Source: Dehalococcoidia bacterium (GTDB lineage Bacteria; Chloroflexota; Dehalococcoidia; UBA2979). From it: 6,025 nucleotides of DNA. How positions within the stretch are numbered: position 1 is the stretch's first letter; every line of letters begins with the position of its first letter. The notes beneath the pieces are model-generated. The model had not been told where the DNA came from, did not search any database, and saw only the letters and a program-made list of their open reading frames with translations. Below, in pieces: positions 1-5,713 of the stretch. The stretch spans positions 1-6,025 of the forward strand of contig JABIST010000072.1 in assembly GCA_018700215.1 (NCBI GenBank), read 5' to 3'. The position numbers and the translations under genes are program-made.

Positions 1-1
1 C

Positions 2-1372
2 GTCGAAGAGCTCATCCGCAAGACCCCCGCCGATGGCCTCGTCGCCGGCATCGGCTCCGTCAACGGCGACCTCTTCGATGAACAGCGCGCCCGCACCATG
101 TTCATCTCCTACGACGACACTGTCTTCGCCGGCACCCAGGGCGGCCACGGACACATCAAGACCGACCGCATGCTCGAACTCGCCAACCAGCTCTCACTCC
201 CCGTCATCTTCCACGCCGAAGGTGCCGGCGGCCGCTCCGGCGACTCCGATGGCGATCCCGGCCGCGGCTTCGGCGGCACCGAGGCCACCTGGCTCCGCCT
301 CGGTGAACTCAGCGGCAAGGTCCCGATCATCGGCGTCACCGCAGGCTGGTGTTACGCCGGCAACGCCGCAATCATCGGCTGCACGGACATCATCATCGCC
401 ACCGAAGACGCCCTCATCGCCATGGGCGGCCCCGCCGTCATCGAAGGCAGCGGTATGGGCGCATTCCTCCCGGAAGAAGTCGGTGCCATCTCGGATCTCG
501 CCCCCGCCGGCTCCGTCGATATCGTCGTCAAAGACCACGATGAAGCCATCGAAATCTCCAAAAAGACGCTCTCCTACTTCCAGGGCGCCATCGACGACTG
601 GGAAGCACACGACCAGCGCCTCCTCCGCCACGTCATCCCGGAGAACCACCTCCGCAGCTTCGATATCCGCGAGGCCATCGAACTGCTCGCTGACAAAGAC
701 TCCGTCCTCGAAATGCGCGCCGAGTTTGGCGTCGGCATGGTCACCGCCTTCGTCCGCATCGAAGGCCGCCCCTTCGGTCTCACCGCCAACAACAACGCCT
801 ACATCGGCGGCGCCATCGACTCAGATGGCTCCGATAAGGTCGCCCACTTCTGGCAGCTCTGCGACGCCTGGAACATCCCCATCATCTCGCTCGTCGATAC
901 GCCCGGGATGATGGTCGGCCCAGACGTGGAGAAGTCCGGCCTCATCCGCCACTGCGCCCGCCTCTTCATCACCGGCGCCAACCTCACCACCCCCCGCTTC
1001 GCCGTCATCCTCCGCAAGGGCTACGCCCTCGGCTCCATGGCTCAGCTCACCGGCTCCACCCGTGCCCCCCACTTCACCATCGCCTGGCCCACCTCCGAGC
1101 ATGGCGGCATGAACCAGGAAGCCAGCGTCCAGCTCGCCCACCGCGAATCCCTCGCCCAGATCGAAGACATCGAAGAACGCGCCGCCGAGTACGAACGCCT
1201 CCTCGCCAACGCCTACGAGCGCGGCGGCGGCCTCAACGTCGCCTCAGCTTTCGAAATCGACGACGTCATCGACCCCGCGGAGACCCGCCACTGGCTCATC
1301 CAGGGCCTCAACTCCACCCCGAACCCCGATCCAATCCGCCGAGGCCGCGCCCAGTTCCTCAACACCTGGTAG
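2..1372 (+). CDS. Acyl-CoA carboxylase carboxyltransferase domain, LCC-like (5' end missing)
   Basis: The reading frame is open from the first bases and ends at TAG 1370-1372; 456 residues are visible and the true start lies upstream. It is a biotin-dependent carboxyltransferase of the crotonase fold, which moves CO2 from carboxybiotin to an acyl-CoA in the cytoplasm. Seen in sequence: an N-half with FHAEGAGGRSGD and GWCYAGNAA (around 356-370, first oxyanion-hole region), an IPEN linker, then a C-half with EGRPFGLTANN, LVDTPGMMVGPDVEKSG (about 890-940), RKGYALGSMA (second oxyanion hole, about 1013-1042), AWPTSEHGGMN, and an ending FEIDDVIDPAETR typical of these subunits. From memory of the family, wording such as TPADGLVAGIGSVNGDLF and IATEDALIAMGGPA is closer to the carboxyltransferase part of single-chain long-chain acyl-CoA carboxylases than to PccB or AccD. 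The missing upstream part could therefore hold biotin carboxylase and BCCP domains, or this could be a separate beta subunit. The substrate cannot be read. An internal ATG at 98 is not the start because homology continues upstream of it. Confidence 0.93.
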   Translation, partial: VEELIRKTPADGLVAGIGSVNGDLFDEQRARTMFISYDDTVFAGTQGGHGHIKTDRMLELANQLSLPVIFHAEGAGGRSGDSDGDPGRGFGGTEATWLRLGELSGKVPIIGVTAGWCYAGNAAIIGCTDIIIATEDALIAMGGPAVIEGSGMGAFLPEEVGAISDLAPAGSVDIVVKDHDEAIEISKKTLSYFQGAIDDWEAHDQRLLRHVIPENHLRSFDIREAIELLADKDSVLEMRAEFGVGMVTAFVRIEGRPFGLTANNNAYIGGAIDSDGSDKVAHFWQLCDAWNIPIISLVDTPGMMVGPDVEKSGLIRHCARLFITGANLTTPRFAVILRKGYALGSMAQLTGSTRAPHFTIAWPTSEHGGMNQEASVQLAHRESLAQIEDIEERAAEYERLLANAYERGGGLNVASAFEIDDVIDPAETRHWLIQGLNSTPNPDPIRRGRAQFLNTW

Positions 1373-1407
1373 CCCTCGCCCGAGGCTTGCTCGCCACATC
1401 CGAGGGC
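1372..1407. terminator. Inverted repeat between convergent genes, possible bidirectional terminator
   Basis: The 38-nt gap between two convergent genes holds GCCCTCG at 1372-1378 and its exact complement CGAGGGC at 1401-1407. A nested short hairpin CCTC-GCCC-GAGG lies at 1374-1385, so alternative stems compete. There is no T-run on either strand, so it is not a classical intrinsic terminator. The case rests on position between two gene ends and on the perfect 7-bp arms, and such short GC-rich arms can arise by chance in this composition. Confidence 0.3.
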
Positions 1408-1410
1408 GCA

Positions 1411-2475
1411 TCAACGCCGCTCCGGCACCACCAGGATCTTCGCCTGCCCGTCCGGCGACGCCAGCGTCCGAAACGCCTCCGGCACCTCGTCCAGCGTCAC
1501 CCGACTCGTGATCAGCGGCCCAACGTCCAGCTCCTCCAAAGCAATCGAGGACAGCGTCGCCGCGAACTCCTCCGGCGTGTAACCCAGCACGAACTGCAGA
1601 TTCACCTGCTTCCCGATCGCCGAGAGCGGCCGGATCACGTCCTCCTGCATACACACGCCAACCACCACCACCTGCGAGTACCGAGGCACCGCGTCGATCA
1701 TCCCCTGGATCATCCCCGGCACCCCCACGCACTCGAACATCAGCACCGGTGGTTCATCGAGCGCCCCTGCCGTCGCCCCAACCTCGGCCCGCCACGCGTC
1801 GACTGCCGCCACCTCGCGAGGATCGACGACGATCGTCGCCCCCACTTCCGAGGCAAGCTCGCGACGCTTCTCTGAGAAGTCCGCCGCTACAACCCGCTCA
1901 ACCCCACGCCGCCTCAGATCCGCGATCACCGAAAGCCCGACCGGCCCGCATCCGATCACCACCGGCACCTCGGTCGCCACTGAACCCTCGTCCAGCCGCG
2001 ACATCGCCACCGCATGCCGGCCAACCGCCATCGGCTCCGTCAGCGCCGCCTCCTCGGACGAGACATGGTCCGGCACCGGGACCAGGTTCGCTTCGCCGAG
2101 CACCATTAGCTCCGCGTAACCGCCCGGCAGCTCGTCCGAATACCCGAGCGCCGCCCGCGAATCCCCGCGCGGCACCGATGGGACCGAAACCACCCGCTGC
2201 CCCACCGGCAGTGCCTGCGCGCACTCCGGGCCGAACTCAACGATCTCGGCACAGAACTCGTGCCCCATCACCACATCCGCATCGTGGTCGAACGCGAACA
2301 GCGTGTCGGGCTCTTCCTCGCCCGCCAGCACCCGTTGCACGCGCTGCAGCATGTGCAGATCCGATCCGCAGATCCCGCACGCCAGCGTCCGCGCCAGCAC
2401 CTCGCCTGGCCCCGGTACCGGCTCCGGCACCTCCGCCACAACCAGCTTGCCCCCACGCATCGGTACAGCCCTCAT
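1411..2475 (-). CDS. Zinc-binding medium-chain dehydrogenase/reductase (alcohol dehydrogenase-like)
   Basis: A complete 354-residue protein of the MDR family: cytoplasmic NAD(P)-dependent oxidation of an alcohol or reduction of a carbonyl. The GroES-like N-domain carries ACGICGSDLH (31-41), with C36 as catalytic zinc ligand, GHEF (71-74; H72, E73), and TEPMAVGRHA with E147. The Rossmann domain has GCGPVG (175-180), followed by VVAADFSEKR with D199 at the end of the second strand, which favours NAD over NADP. The usual four-cysteine structural-zinc lobe is absent: residues 91-130 contain no cysteine. The loop between GSDLH and GHEF (residues 42-70) looks somewhat longer than usual. The ATG at 2475 has GAGAGG 8 nt upstream. 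The gene follows the crotonase gene by 38 nt on the same strand, so the two are probably co-transcribed. Threonine/sorbitol-type dehydrogenases are the nearest named group by motif; the substrate is unknown. Confidence 0.92.
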   Translation of the reverse strand: MRAVPMRGGKLVVAEVPEPVPGPGEVLARTLACGICGSDLHMLQRVQRVLAGEEEPDTLFAFDHDADVVMGHEFCAEIVEFGPECAQALPVGQRVVSVPSVPRGDSRAALGYSDELPGGYAELMVLGEANLVPVPDHVSSEEAALTEPMAVGRHAVAMSRLDEGSVATEVPVVIGCGPVGLSVIADLRRRGVERVVAADFSEKRRELASEVGATIVVDPREVAAVDAWRAEVGATAGALDEPPVLMFECVGVPGMIQGMIDAVPRYSQVVVVGVCMQEDVIRPLSAIGKQVNLQFVLGYTPEEFAATLSSIALEELDVGPLITSRVTLDEVPEAFRTLASPDGQAKILVVPERR

Positions 2476-2483
2476 TGGTGTTG

Positions 2484-2489
2484 CCTCTC
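2484..2489 (-). promoter_or_regulatory. Ribosome binding site of the MDR dehydrogenase gene
   Basis: On the minus strand GAGAGG lies 8 nt before the ATG at 2475, inside the 38-nt gap after the crotonase stop codon. It supports this start over the in-frame ATG five codons later. It also shows the downstream gene has its own initiation site rather than relying on translational coupling. Confidence 0.65.
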
Positions 2490-2513
2490 TCTGAACAGGG
2501 AACGCCTCGGTGG

Positions 2514-3308
2514 CTAACTCCCCTTGAATTCAGGCTCCCGCTTCTCGCGAAATGCCGCTCGCCCCTCAATGCTGTCGTGCAGATCGGCAACCTTCTCCGC
2601 GCCCCACGTCTCCAGCAGCGCCCCATCCCACGGCTCTCGATTCAGCCCGCGCAACACCGCCTGCTTCGCGAGCCCGAAATGCGCCGTCGGACCGGCCGCC
2701 AGCCGGCTCGCCAGCTCCAACGCCTCGTCCAGCACCCGCTCCGGAGGCACGATCGAGGAGATCAGCCCCGCCTCGCGCGCCTCCTCCAGCGGAATGTCCT
2801 CCGCCAGGTACAGCCACCGCAGCGCCCGGCTGTAACCCGCCTGCCGAGGTAACGTCCACGTGATCAGATCGTCCGGATGCACCGCCCGCTTCAACCAGAT
2901 CGGCAGCAGCCGCGCCTCCGTCGAACAAATCCGAATGTCGCACAGCAGCGCCAGCCCCAGCCCGCCGCCGGCCGCGACACCGTTGATCGCCGCAATCGTC
3001 GGCTTCGGCATCTCCAGCAACTCTGTCGTCCACGCGAACCGCGTCTCATGCGAAGCGCTCGGCCACGTCCGCTGATCCTCCGCCCCCAGGTCCGCCCCAG
3101 AACAGAACCCACGCCCCGCCCCGGTGAACACCAGCACCCGAGCGTCATCGTCAGCCTTCACCCGTTGCACCAGCGCCCGAATCGAATGCCGCATCGGCCC
3201 ATCGAACGAATTCAGCCGCTCCGGCCGATCCAATGTCGCCAGCACCACCCCGTCGTCCCGCACCTCCACCTGCAGCGCCTCATAGTCCGGATACTCGCTC
3301 GCGCCCAT
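2514..3308 (-). CDS. Enoyl-CoA hydratase/isomerase (crotonase) family protein lacking the hydratase glutamates
   Basis: A 264-residue protein of normal family length that binds acyl-CoA. Motifs: ATLDRPERLNSFD (24-36), GRGFCSGADL (65-74, first oxyanion hole near A72), AAINGVAAGGGLGLALLCD (106-124, second oxyanion hole in G114-G116), HPDDLITWTLPR (144-155), and a typical tail EGRAAFREKREPEF. Aligned by hand to rat mitochondrial crotonase (P145 here against its IPGAGG proline), the two catalytic glutamates E144 and E164 correspond to G118 and W138. D146 sits where PaaG-type enoyl-CoA isomerases keep their catalytic aspartate. An isomerase or another crotonase-fold reaction therefore fits better than simple hydration. 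The start is the ATG at 3308, with GGGGAG 8 nt upstream. A GTG at 3353 would add 15 residues with no ribosome site. It is first in a likely two-gene unit with the MDR dehydrogenase and divergent from the PEP-utilising gene. The substrate is unknown. Confidence 0.92.
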   Translation of the reverse strand: MGASEYPDYEALQVEVRDDGVVLATLDRPERLNSFDGPMRHSIRALVQRVKADDDARVLVFTGAGRGFCSGADLGAEDQRTWPSASHETRFAWTTELLEMPKPTIAAINGVAAGGGLGLALLCDIRICSTEARLLPIWLKRAVHPDDLITWTLPRQAGYSRALRWLYLAEDIPLEEAREAGLISSIVPPERVLDEALELASRLAAGPTAHFGLAKQAVLRGLNREPWDGALLETWGAEKVADLHDSIEGRAAFREKREPEFKGS

Positions 3309-3316
3309 ACTTCCGA

Positions 3317-3322
3317 CTCCCC
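3317..3322 (-). promoter_or_regulatory. Ribosome binding site deciding the crotonase start
   Basis: On the minus strand GGGGAG ends 8 nt before the ATG at 3308, the same spacing as at the MDR gene. No comparable site precedes the alternative GTG at 3353, so this element is the main reason for preferring the shorter 264-residue protein. Confidence 0.6.
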
Positions 3323-3361
3323 ACTCGCGACGCAGACGACCAGCGTCCAGCACCGCGCGCG

Positions 3362-3367
3362 ATGATA
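3362..3367 (-). promoter_or_regulatory. Possible -10 box for the crotonase-MDR unit
   Basis: On the minus strand TATCAT matches five of six bases of the TATAAT consensus and lies 53 nt before the ATG at 3308. No recognisable -35 hexamer sits 16-18 nt further upstream. Transcription would start around 3355, giving a leader of roughly 47 nt. It would also start almost at the GTG at 3353, so a leaderless longer form cannot be fully excluded. Confidence 0.3.
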
Positions 3368-3435
3368 CCGGCCCACCGCCGTCGGCACCCCACCCTTACG
3401 ACTGCCTGCATGTCCACCGAGGCCACTCGGCGGGC

Positions 3436-3444
3436 TGCTACTAT
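3436..3444 (+). promoter_or_regulatory. Extended -10 promoter candidate for the PEP-utilising gene
   Basis: TGCTACTAT reads as an extended -10 element: TG, one base, then TACTAT, which matches TATAAT at four of six positions including the key first, second and last bases. No -35 box is evident, as is common with extended -10 promoters. The predicted start near 3451 would leave a leader of about 24 nt containing the ribosome site. It stands out as an AT-rich spot in a GC-rich stretch. Confidence 0.4.
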
Positions 3445-3461
3445 CCCGCCTTCCCAATCAC

Positions 3462-3467
3462 GAGAGG
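3462..3467 (+). promoter_or_regulatory. Ribosome binding site of the PEP-utilising gene
   Basis: GAGAGG lies 7 nt before the ATG at 3475 and fixes that start. The same hexamer is used ahead of the MDR dehydrogenase gene. Confidence 0.65.
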
Positions 3468-3474
3468 CGCACCC

Positions 3475-5037
3475 ATGACACAAGTCCAAGCCACCGATGA
3501 CTTCGCGATCACCTGGCCCGACCCCGCAATGGCCGAGTCGTCGTGGAGCAACGACCGCATGCACAACCCCGGCCCAATCACCCCCCTCGCCCAGCACATC
3601 GTCGACGGCTTCCAGCACGGCATCCTCGGCGGCTCGACCGTCTTCGCCAACGGCTTCCAGTTCAGCCTCTCCGTCACCATCCCCACCCCACCTCCTGAGG
3701 TCGTCGCGAACGGCCTCGAGGTCTGGCACGACGACTACTCGCCTCGCATCCGCGCCTTCTGCGACCGCGTCCGCCATACAGACTTCGACGCCATGACCGC
3801 CCCGCAGCTAGCCGATGCACTCGACCCGCTCGCCGACGAAGCCCTGGAGTGCCTCCGACTCACCATGGTCGTCATCAACGCATTCATGCAGCCCACCTTC
3901 GCTATGCTCCAGTTCCTCGAAGACGAACTCGGTACGGACGCCCCGATGCTCAGCGGCGCCCTCATCCAGGGCTCGCAGAACGCCAGCGCCGCCTCCGGCA
4001 CCGCCCTCGAGGCCCTCACCACCCTCGCCGGCCAGTCGCCAGATCTCGCCGCCGCACTCACCGCCGGCAACTACACGAACCTCGACCAGCTTCCCGGCGG
4101 ACCCGAGCTTCTCGACGAACTCTCCCGCTTCCTCGACGACTTCGGATCGCGTGCGGAAAGCTGGGGCGCCATGCACGTCCCCACCTGGTCCGAAGACCAC
4201 ACAAAGCCGCTCGCGCTCATCGCCCGCTACCTCACCGATGCAAACAGCACTCCCGCCGCGGTCGCCCACCACGCCGCCGATCAACGCGCCGCGGCACTCG
4301 CCGATGTGGAGTCGAGACTCGATTCCGACAAGCTCGAGCAATTCCACACCCTGCTCGATGCCACCTCCCACCACGTCGCCGTCTCCGAGGACCGCGCCCG
4401 CTGGCAGCTCAGCACCGTCGGCGTGATGCGCCTCCCCGTGCTCGCGCTCGGTCGCAAACTCGTCGCCGCCGGCACGCTCGATCACCCCGGCGACATCTTC
4501 TATCTCACCTGGGAGGAGGCCCAGCGAGCCGCCGAAGATCCCGGCGCCTGGGCCCGTTCCGCCGCAGCCGAAGCCCGTGCCTCTTTCGCCCACTGGGAGC
4601 AGCTCTCCCCGCCATCCCTCATCGGATCCCCTCCAGACATTTCCGCAATCGACCCAGCCTCGCTCCTCATGTTCCGGCACTTCCTTGGGATACGCAGACC
4701 ATCGGTGAAAGATGGCGTCATCGAAGGCCACGCCGCCAGCCGCGGCACCGTCACCGGCCGCGCACGCATCATCCGACACCTCGACGAAGCCGACCGCCTC
4801 GAGCCCGGCGACATCATGGTCTGCGCCACCACCGCCCCGCCCTGGACCGCACTCTTCGCCATCGCCTCCGCCGTCGTCACCGATACCGGCGGCGTCATGT
4901 CCCACTCCGCCATCTGCGCCCGAGAATTCGCCATCCCCTGCGTCGTCGGTACCCAGCTCGGCACCACCACCATCCCCGATGGCGCCACCATCACCGTCGA
5001 TGGCGAAGCCGGCACCGTCACGATCCTCCCGGGTTAA
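3475..5037 (+). CDS. PEP-utilising-enzyme protein: substrate-binding-like region plus phosphohistidine swivel domain, no ATP-grasp
   Basis: A 520-residue cytoplasmic protein. The C-terminal ~105 residues are a PEP-utilising mobile (swivel) domain: GHAASRGTVTGRARI (418-432), LEPGDIMVCATTAPPWT (442-458), and TGGVMSHSAICARE (471-484) with H477 as expected phosphocarrier, then DGATITVDGEAGTV. In PEP synthase, PPDK, phenylphosphate synthase and rifampin phosphotransferase this histidine carries phosphate between ATP or PEP and substrate sites. The N-terminal and middle part resembles the rifampin-binding region of rifampin phosphotransferase: a PGPITPL segment (32-38), a mostly helical middle, and RLPVLALGRKLVAAG followed by DIFYLTWEE (319-348). 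The N-terminal PPDK/ATP-grasp domain of that enzyme is absent. The clear ribosome site and early PITPL motif argue that the gene is complete, not truncated. It may work with a separate nucleotide-binding subunit encoded elsewhere, as in split phenylphosphate synthase. The phosphate acceptor is unknown and drug resistance should not be assumed. Confidence 0.88.
   Translation: MTQVQATDDFAITWPDPAMAESSWSNDRMHNPGPITPLAQHIVDGFQHGILGGSTVFANGFQFSLSVTIPTPPPEVVANGLEVWHDDYSPRIRAFCDRVRHTDFDAMTAPQLADALDPLADEALECLRLTMVVINAFMQPTFAMLQFLEDELGTDAPMLSGALIQGSQNASAASGTALEALTTLAGQSPDLAAALTAGNYTNLDQLPGGPELLDELSRFLDDFGSRAESWGAMHVPTWSEDHTKPLALIARYLTDANSTPAAVAHHAADQRAAALADVESRLDSDKLEQFHTLLDATSHHVAVSEDRARWQLSTVGVMRLPVLALGRKLVAAGTLDHPGDIFYLTWEEAQRAAEDPGAWARSAAAEARASFAHWEQLSPPSLIGSPPDISAIDPASLLMFRHFLGIRRPSVKDGVIEGHAASRGTVTGRARIIRHLDEADRLEPGDIMVCATTAPPWTALFAIASAVVTDTGGVMSHSAICAREFAIPCVVGTQLGTTTIPDGATITVDGEAGTVTILPG
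5034..5037. other. TTAA shared by two convergent stop codons
   Basis: The + gene ends with TAA at 5035-5037. The minus-strand RDD gene ends with TAA read from 5036 down to 5034. The two genes thus overlap tail to tail by four bases, inside the palindrome GTTAAC (5033-5038). There is no room between them for a terminator, so transcripts of each must run into the other gene or end inside it. Confidence 0.9.
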
Positions 5038-5507
5038 CGCACGGCGCCGTCGCCGGGCGGCGCCGAACTCCCCCGCCGGACAACGTGAGTCCCCGCAATC
5101 AAGTCGTGCCATCCACGGTCACGCTTATCGATGAACGCCCACGCAAAACCCGCGCCCAGCGGGATCACCGAAACGATCTTCGCGAGGTTGCGTGCAAATG
5201 AACGCCAGATCGTCAGCCGCTCGCCGCCCACGTCGACCGACCGAATCCCAAGGACAAGCTTCCCAACCGTGCCTCCCATCGGTGAAGCCTCCATCAGCGT
5301 CGCCATCAAGATGTAGGCCAGAAACGAGCCATCGCGTACCGCGTTCCGCGCCGGTATGAATTCGGCCTGACCAGCACTGCTCGAATCGCCCCAGTACTCG
5401 AACATGTCCTGCGTGAATCCGAATACGAGTCCGATCCCCAGCACCACCGGCACCAGATCAATCAGATAGGCGAAGAACCGCTTCCACAGCAGAGCCAGAT
5501 CGCTCAT
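5034..5507 (-). CDS. RDD-family membrane protein
   Basis: A 157-residue integral inner-membrane protein. Three hydrophobic segments are visible at about residues 11-31, 60-76 and 110-127. The family hallmarks are present: R10 and D17 in the first segment (KRFFAYLID), GGTVGKLVLGIRSVD (78-92), RSFARNLAK (102-110), and DKRDRGWHDLIAGTHVV (127-143), followed by a short hydrophilic tail. Length and order of motifs are normal for single-domain RDD proteins. Their role is poorly defined; some have been linked to ion or small-molecule transport, and nothing here shows a substrate. The ATG at 5507 is chosen because GGAGG lies 5 nt upstream and the family homology starts right there. An ATG at 5528 would add seven residues with no ribosome site, and the frame open further upstream to 5711 shows no protein-like features. 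The gene is convergent with the PEP-utilising gene and divergent from the 2-hydroxyacid dehydrogenase. Confidence 0.92.
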   Translation of the reverse strand: MSDLALLWKRFFAYLIDLVPVVLGIGLVFGFTQDMFEYWGDSSSAGQAEFIPARNAVRDGSFLAYILMATLMEASPMGGTVGKLVLGIRSVDVGGERLTIWRSFARNLAKIVSVIPLGAGFAWAFIDKRDRGWHDLIAGTHVVRRGSSAPPGDGAVR

Positions 5508-5511
5508 CACC

Positions 5512-5517
5512 ACCTCC
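5512..5517 (-). promoter_or_regulatory. Strong ribosome binding site of the RDD gene
   Basis: On the minus strand GGAGGT, the best Shine-Dalgarno match in the window, has its GGAGG core 5 nt before the ATG at 5507. It decides the start of the RDD protein against longer in-frame alternatives. Confidence 0.75.
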
Positions 5518-5598
5518 GGTCGCCTCATGCTATTGGTCGGCTCCACTGGCGGCACAGCTCGGCCACCTGAATCTAACCCCACCCCGCCCGCCGTGTTC

Positions 5599-5608
5599 CG
5601 CCCGGGCG
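5599..5608. repeat. 10-bp perfect palindrome in the divergent intergenic region
   Basis: CGCCCGGGCG reads the same on both strands and lies about midway in the 206-nt region between the divergent RDD and 2-hydroxyacid dehydrogenase genes. Its position would suit an operator for a dimeric regulator, but a ten-base all-GC palindrome is not rare in this composition and no regulator gene is in view. Confidence 0.2.
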
Positions 5609-5636
5609 CGCATTCACCTCCCTGTCCGTCCCCGGA

Positions 5637-5666
5637 CTGACCCGCGACGCGACGCACGCGTACGAT
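5637..5666 (+). promoter_or_regulatory. Promoter candidate for the 2-hydroxyacid dehydrogenase gene
   Basis: CTGACC (5637-5642; four of six matches to TTGACA) and TACGAT (5661-5666; four of six to TATAAT, with T, A, A and the final T kept) are separated by 18 nt. The start would fall near 5673 with a leader of about 40 nt. The spacer carries a GACGC-GACGC tandem and an ACGCGT palindrome. Elements of this quality are typical of weak sigma-70-type promoters in GC-rich bacteria. Confidence 0.4.
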
Positions 5667-5698
5667 GCGCCACACACCGACCCACACTCGCACCTTCC

Positions 5699-5704
5699 GA
5701 GGAG
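5699..5704 (+). promoter_or_regulatory. Ribosome binding site of the 2-hydroxyacid dehydrogenase gene
   Basis: GAGGAG sits 9 nt before the ATG at 5714 and supports that start. The next in-frame ATG, 16 codons later, has no such site. Confidence 0.6.
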
Positions 5705-5713
5705 TCCCCAACC

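Noticed and set aside
33..911. A 292-residue Ser/Pro/Ala-rich open frame on +
   Set aside because: It lies inside the carboxyltransferase gene in another frame, with low-complexity composition and no motifs.
1749..2852. A 367-residue Pro/Arg-rich open frame on + spanning the MDR gene and part of the crotonase gene
   Set aside because: Low-complexity composition crossing two well-supported genes on the opposite strand; a shadow of G-ending codons read in reverse.
3309..3353. Longer crotonase form starting at GTG 3353
   Set aside because: No ribosome site precedes it and the added 15 residues match nothing in the family. A leaderless transcript starting there remains a small possibility because of the TATCAT box at 3362-3367.
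3475..5037. Calling the PEP-utilising protein a rifampin-resistance gene
   Set aside because: Only the middle region and swivel domain resemble rifampin phosphotransferase. The ATP-binding domain is missing, so resistance by this mechanism is not supported.
3808..5112. A 434-residue open frame on minus, antisense to the PEP-utilising gene
   Set aside because: It is rich in Gly, Asp, Glu and Val and has no recognisable motif. Long antisense frames are expected where stop codons are rare and codons end in C.
3849..5201. A 450-residue open frame on + overlapping the PEP-utilising gene in another frame
   Set aside because: The translation is almost all Arg, His, Pro and Thr, as expected from a shifted reading of C-ending codons in GC-rich DNA. 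It shows no domain motif and is contained mostly in a gene with clear homology.
5508..5711. N-terminal extension of the RDD protein to 5711
   Set aside because: The extra 68 residues are Arg/Gly/Val-rich without family similarity, would cover the divergent promoter region, and are made unnecessary by the GGAGG site right before the ATG at 5507.
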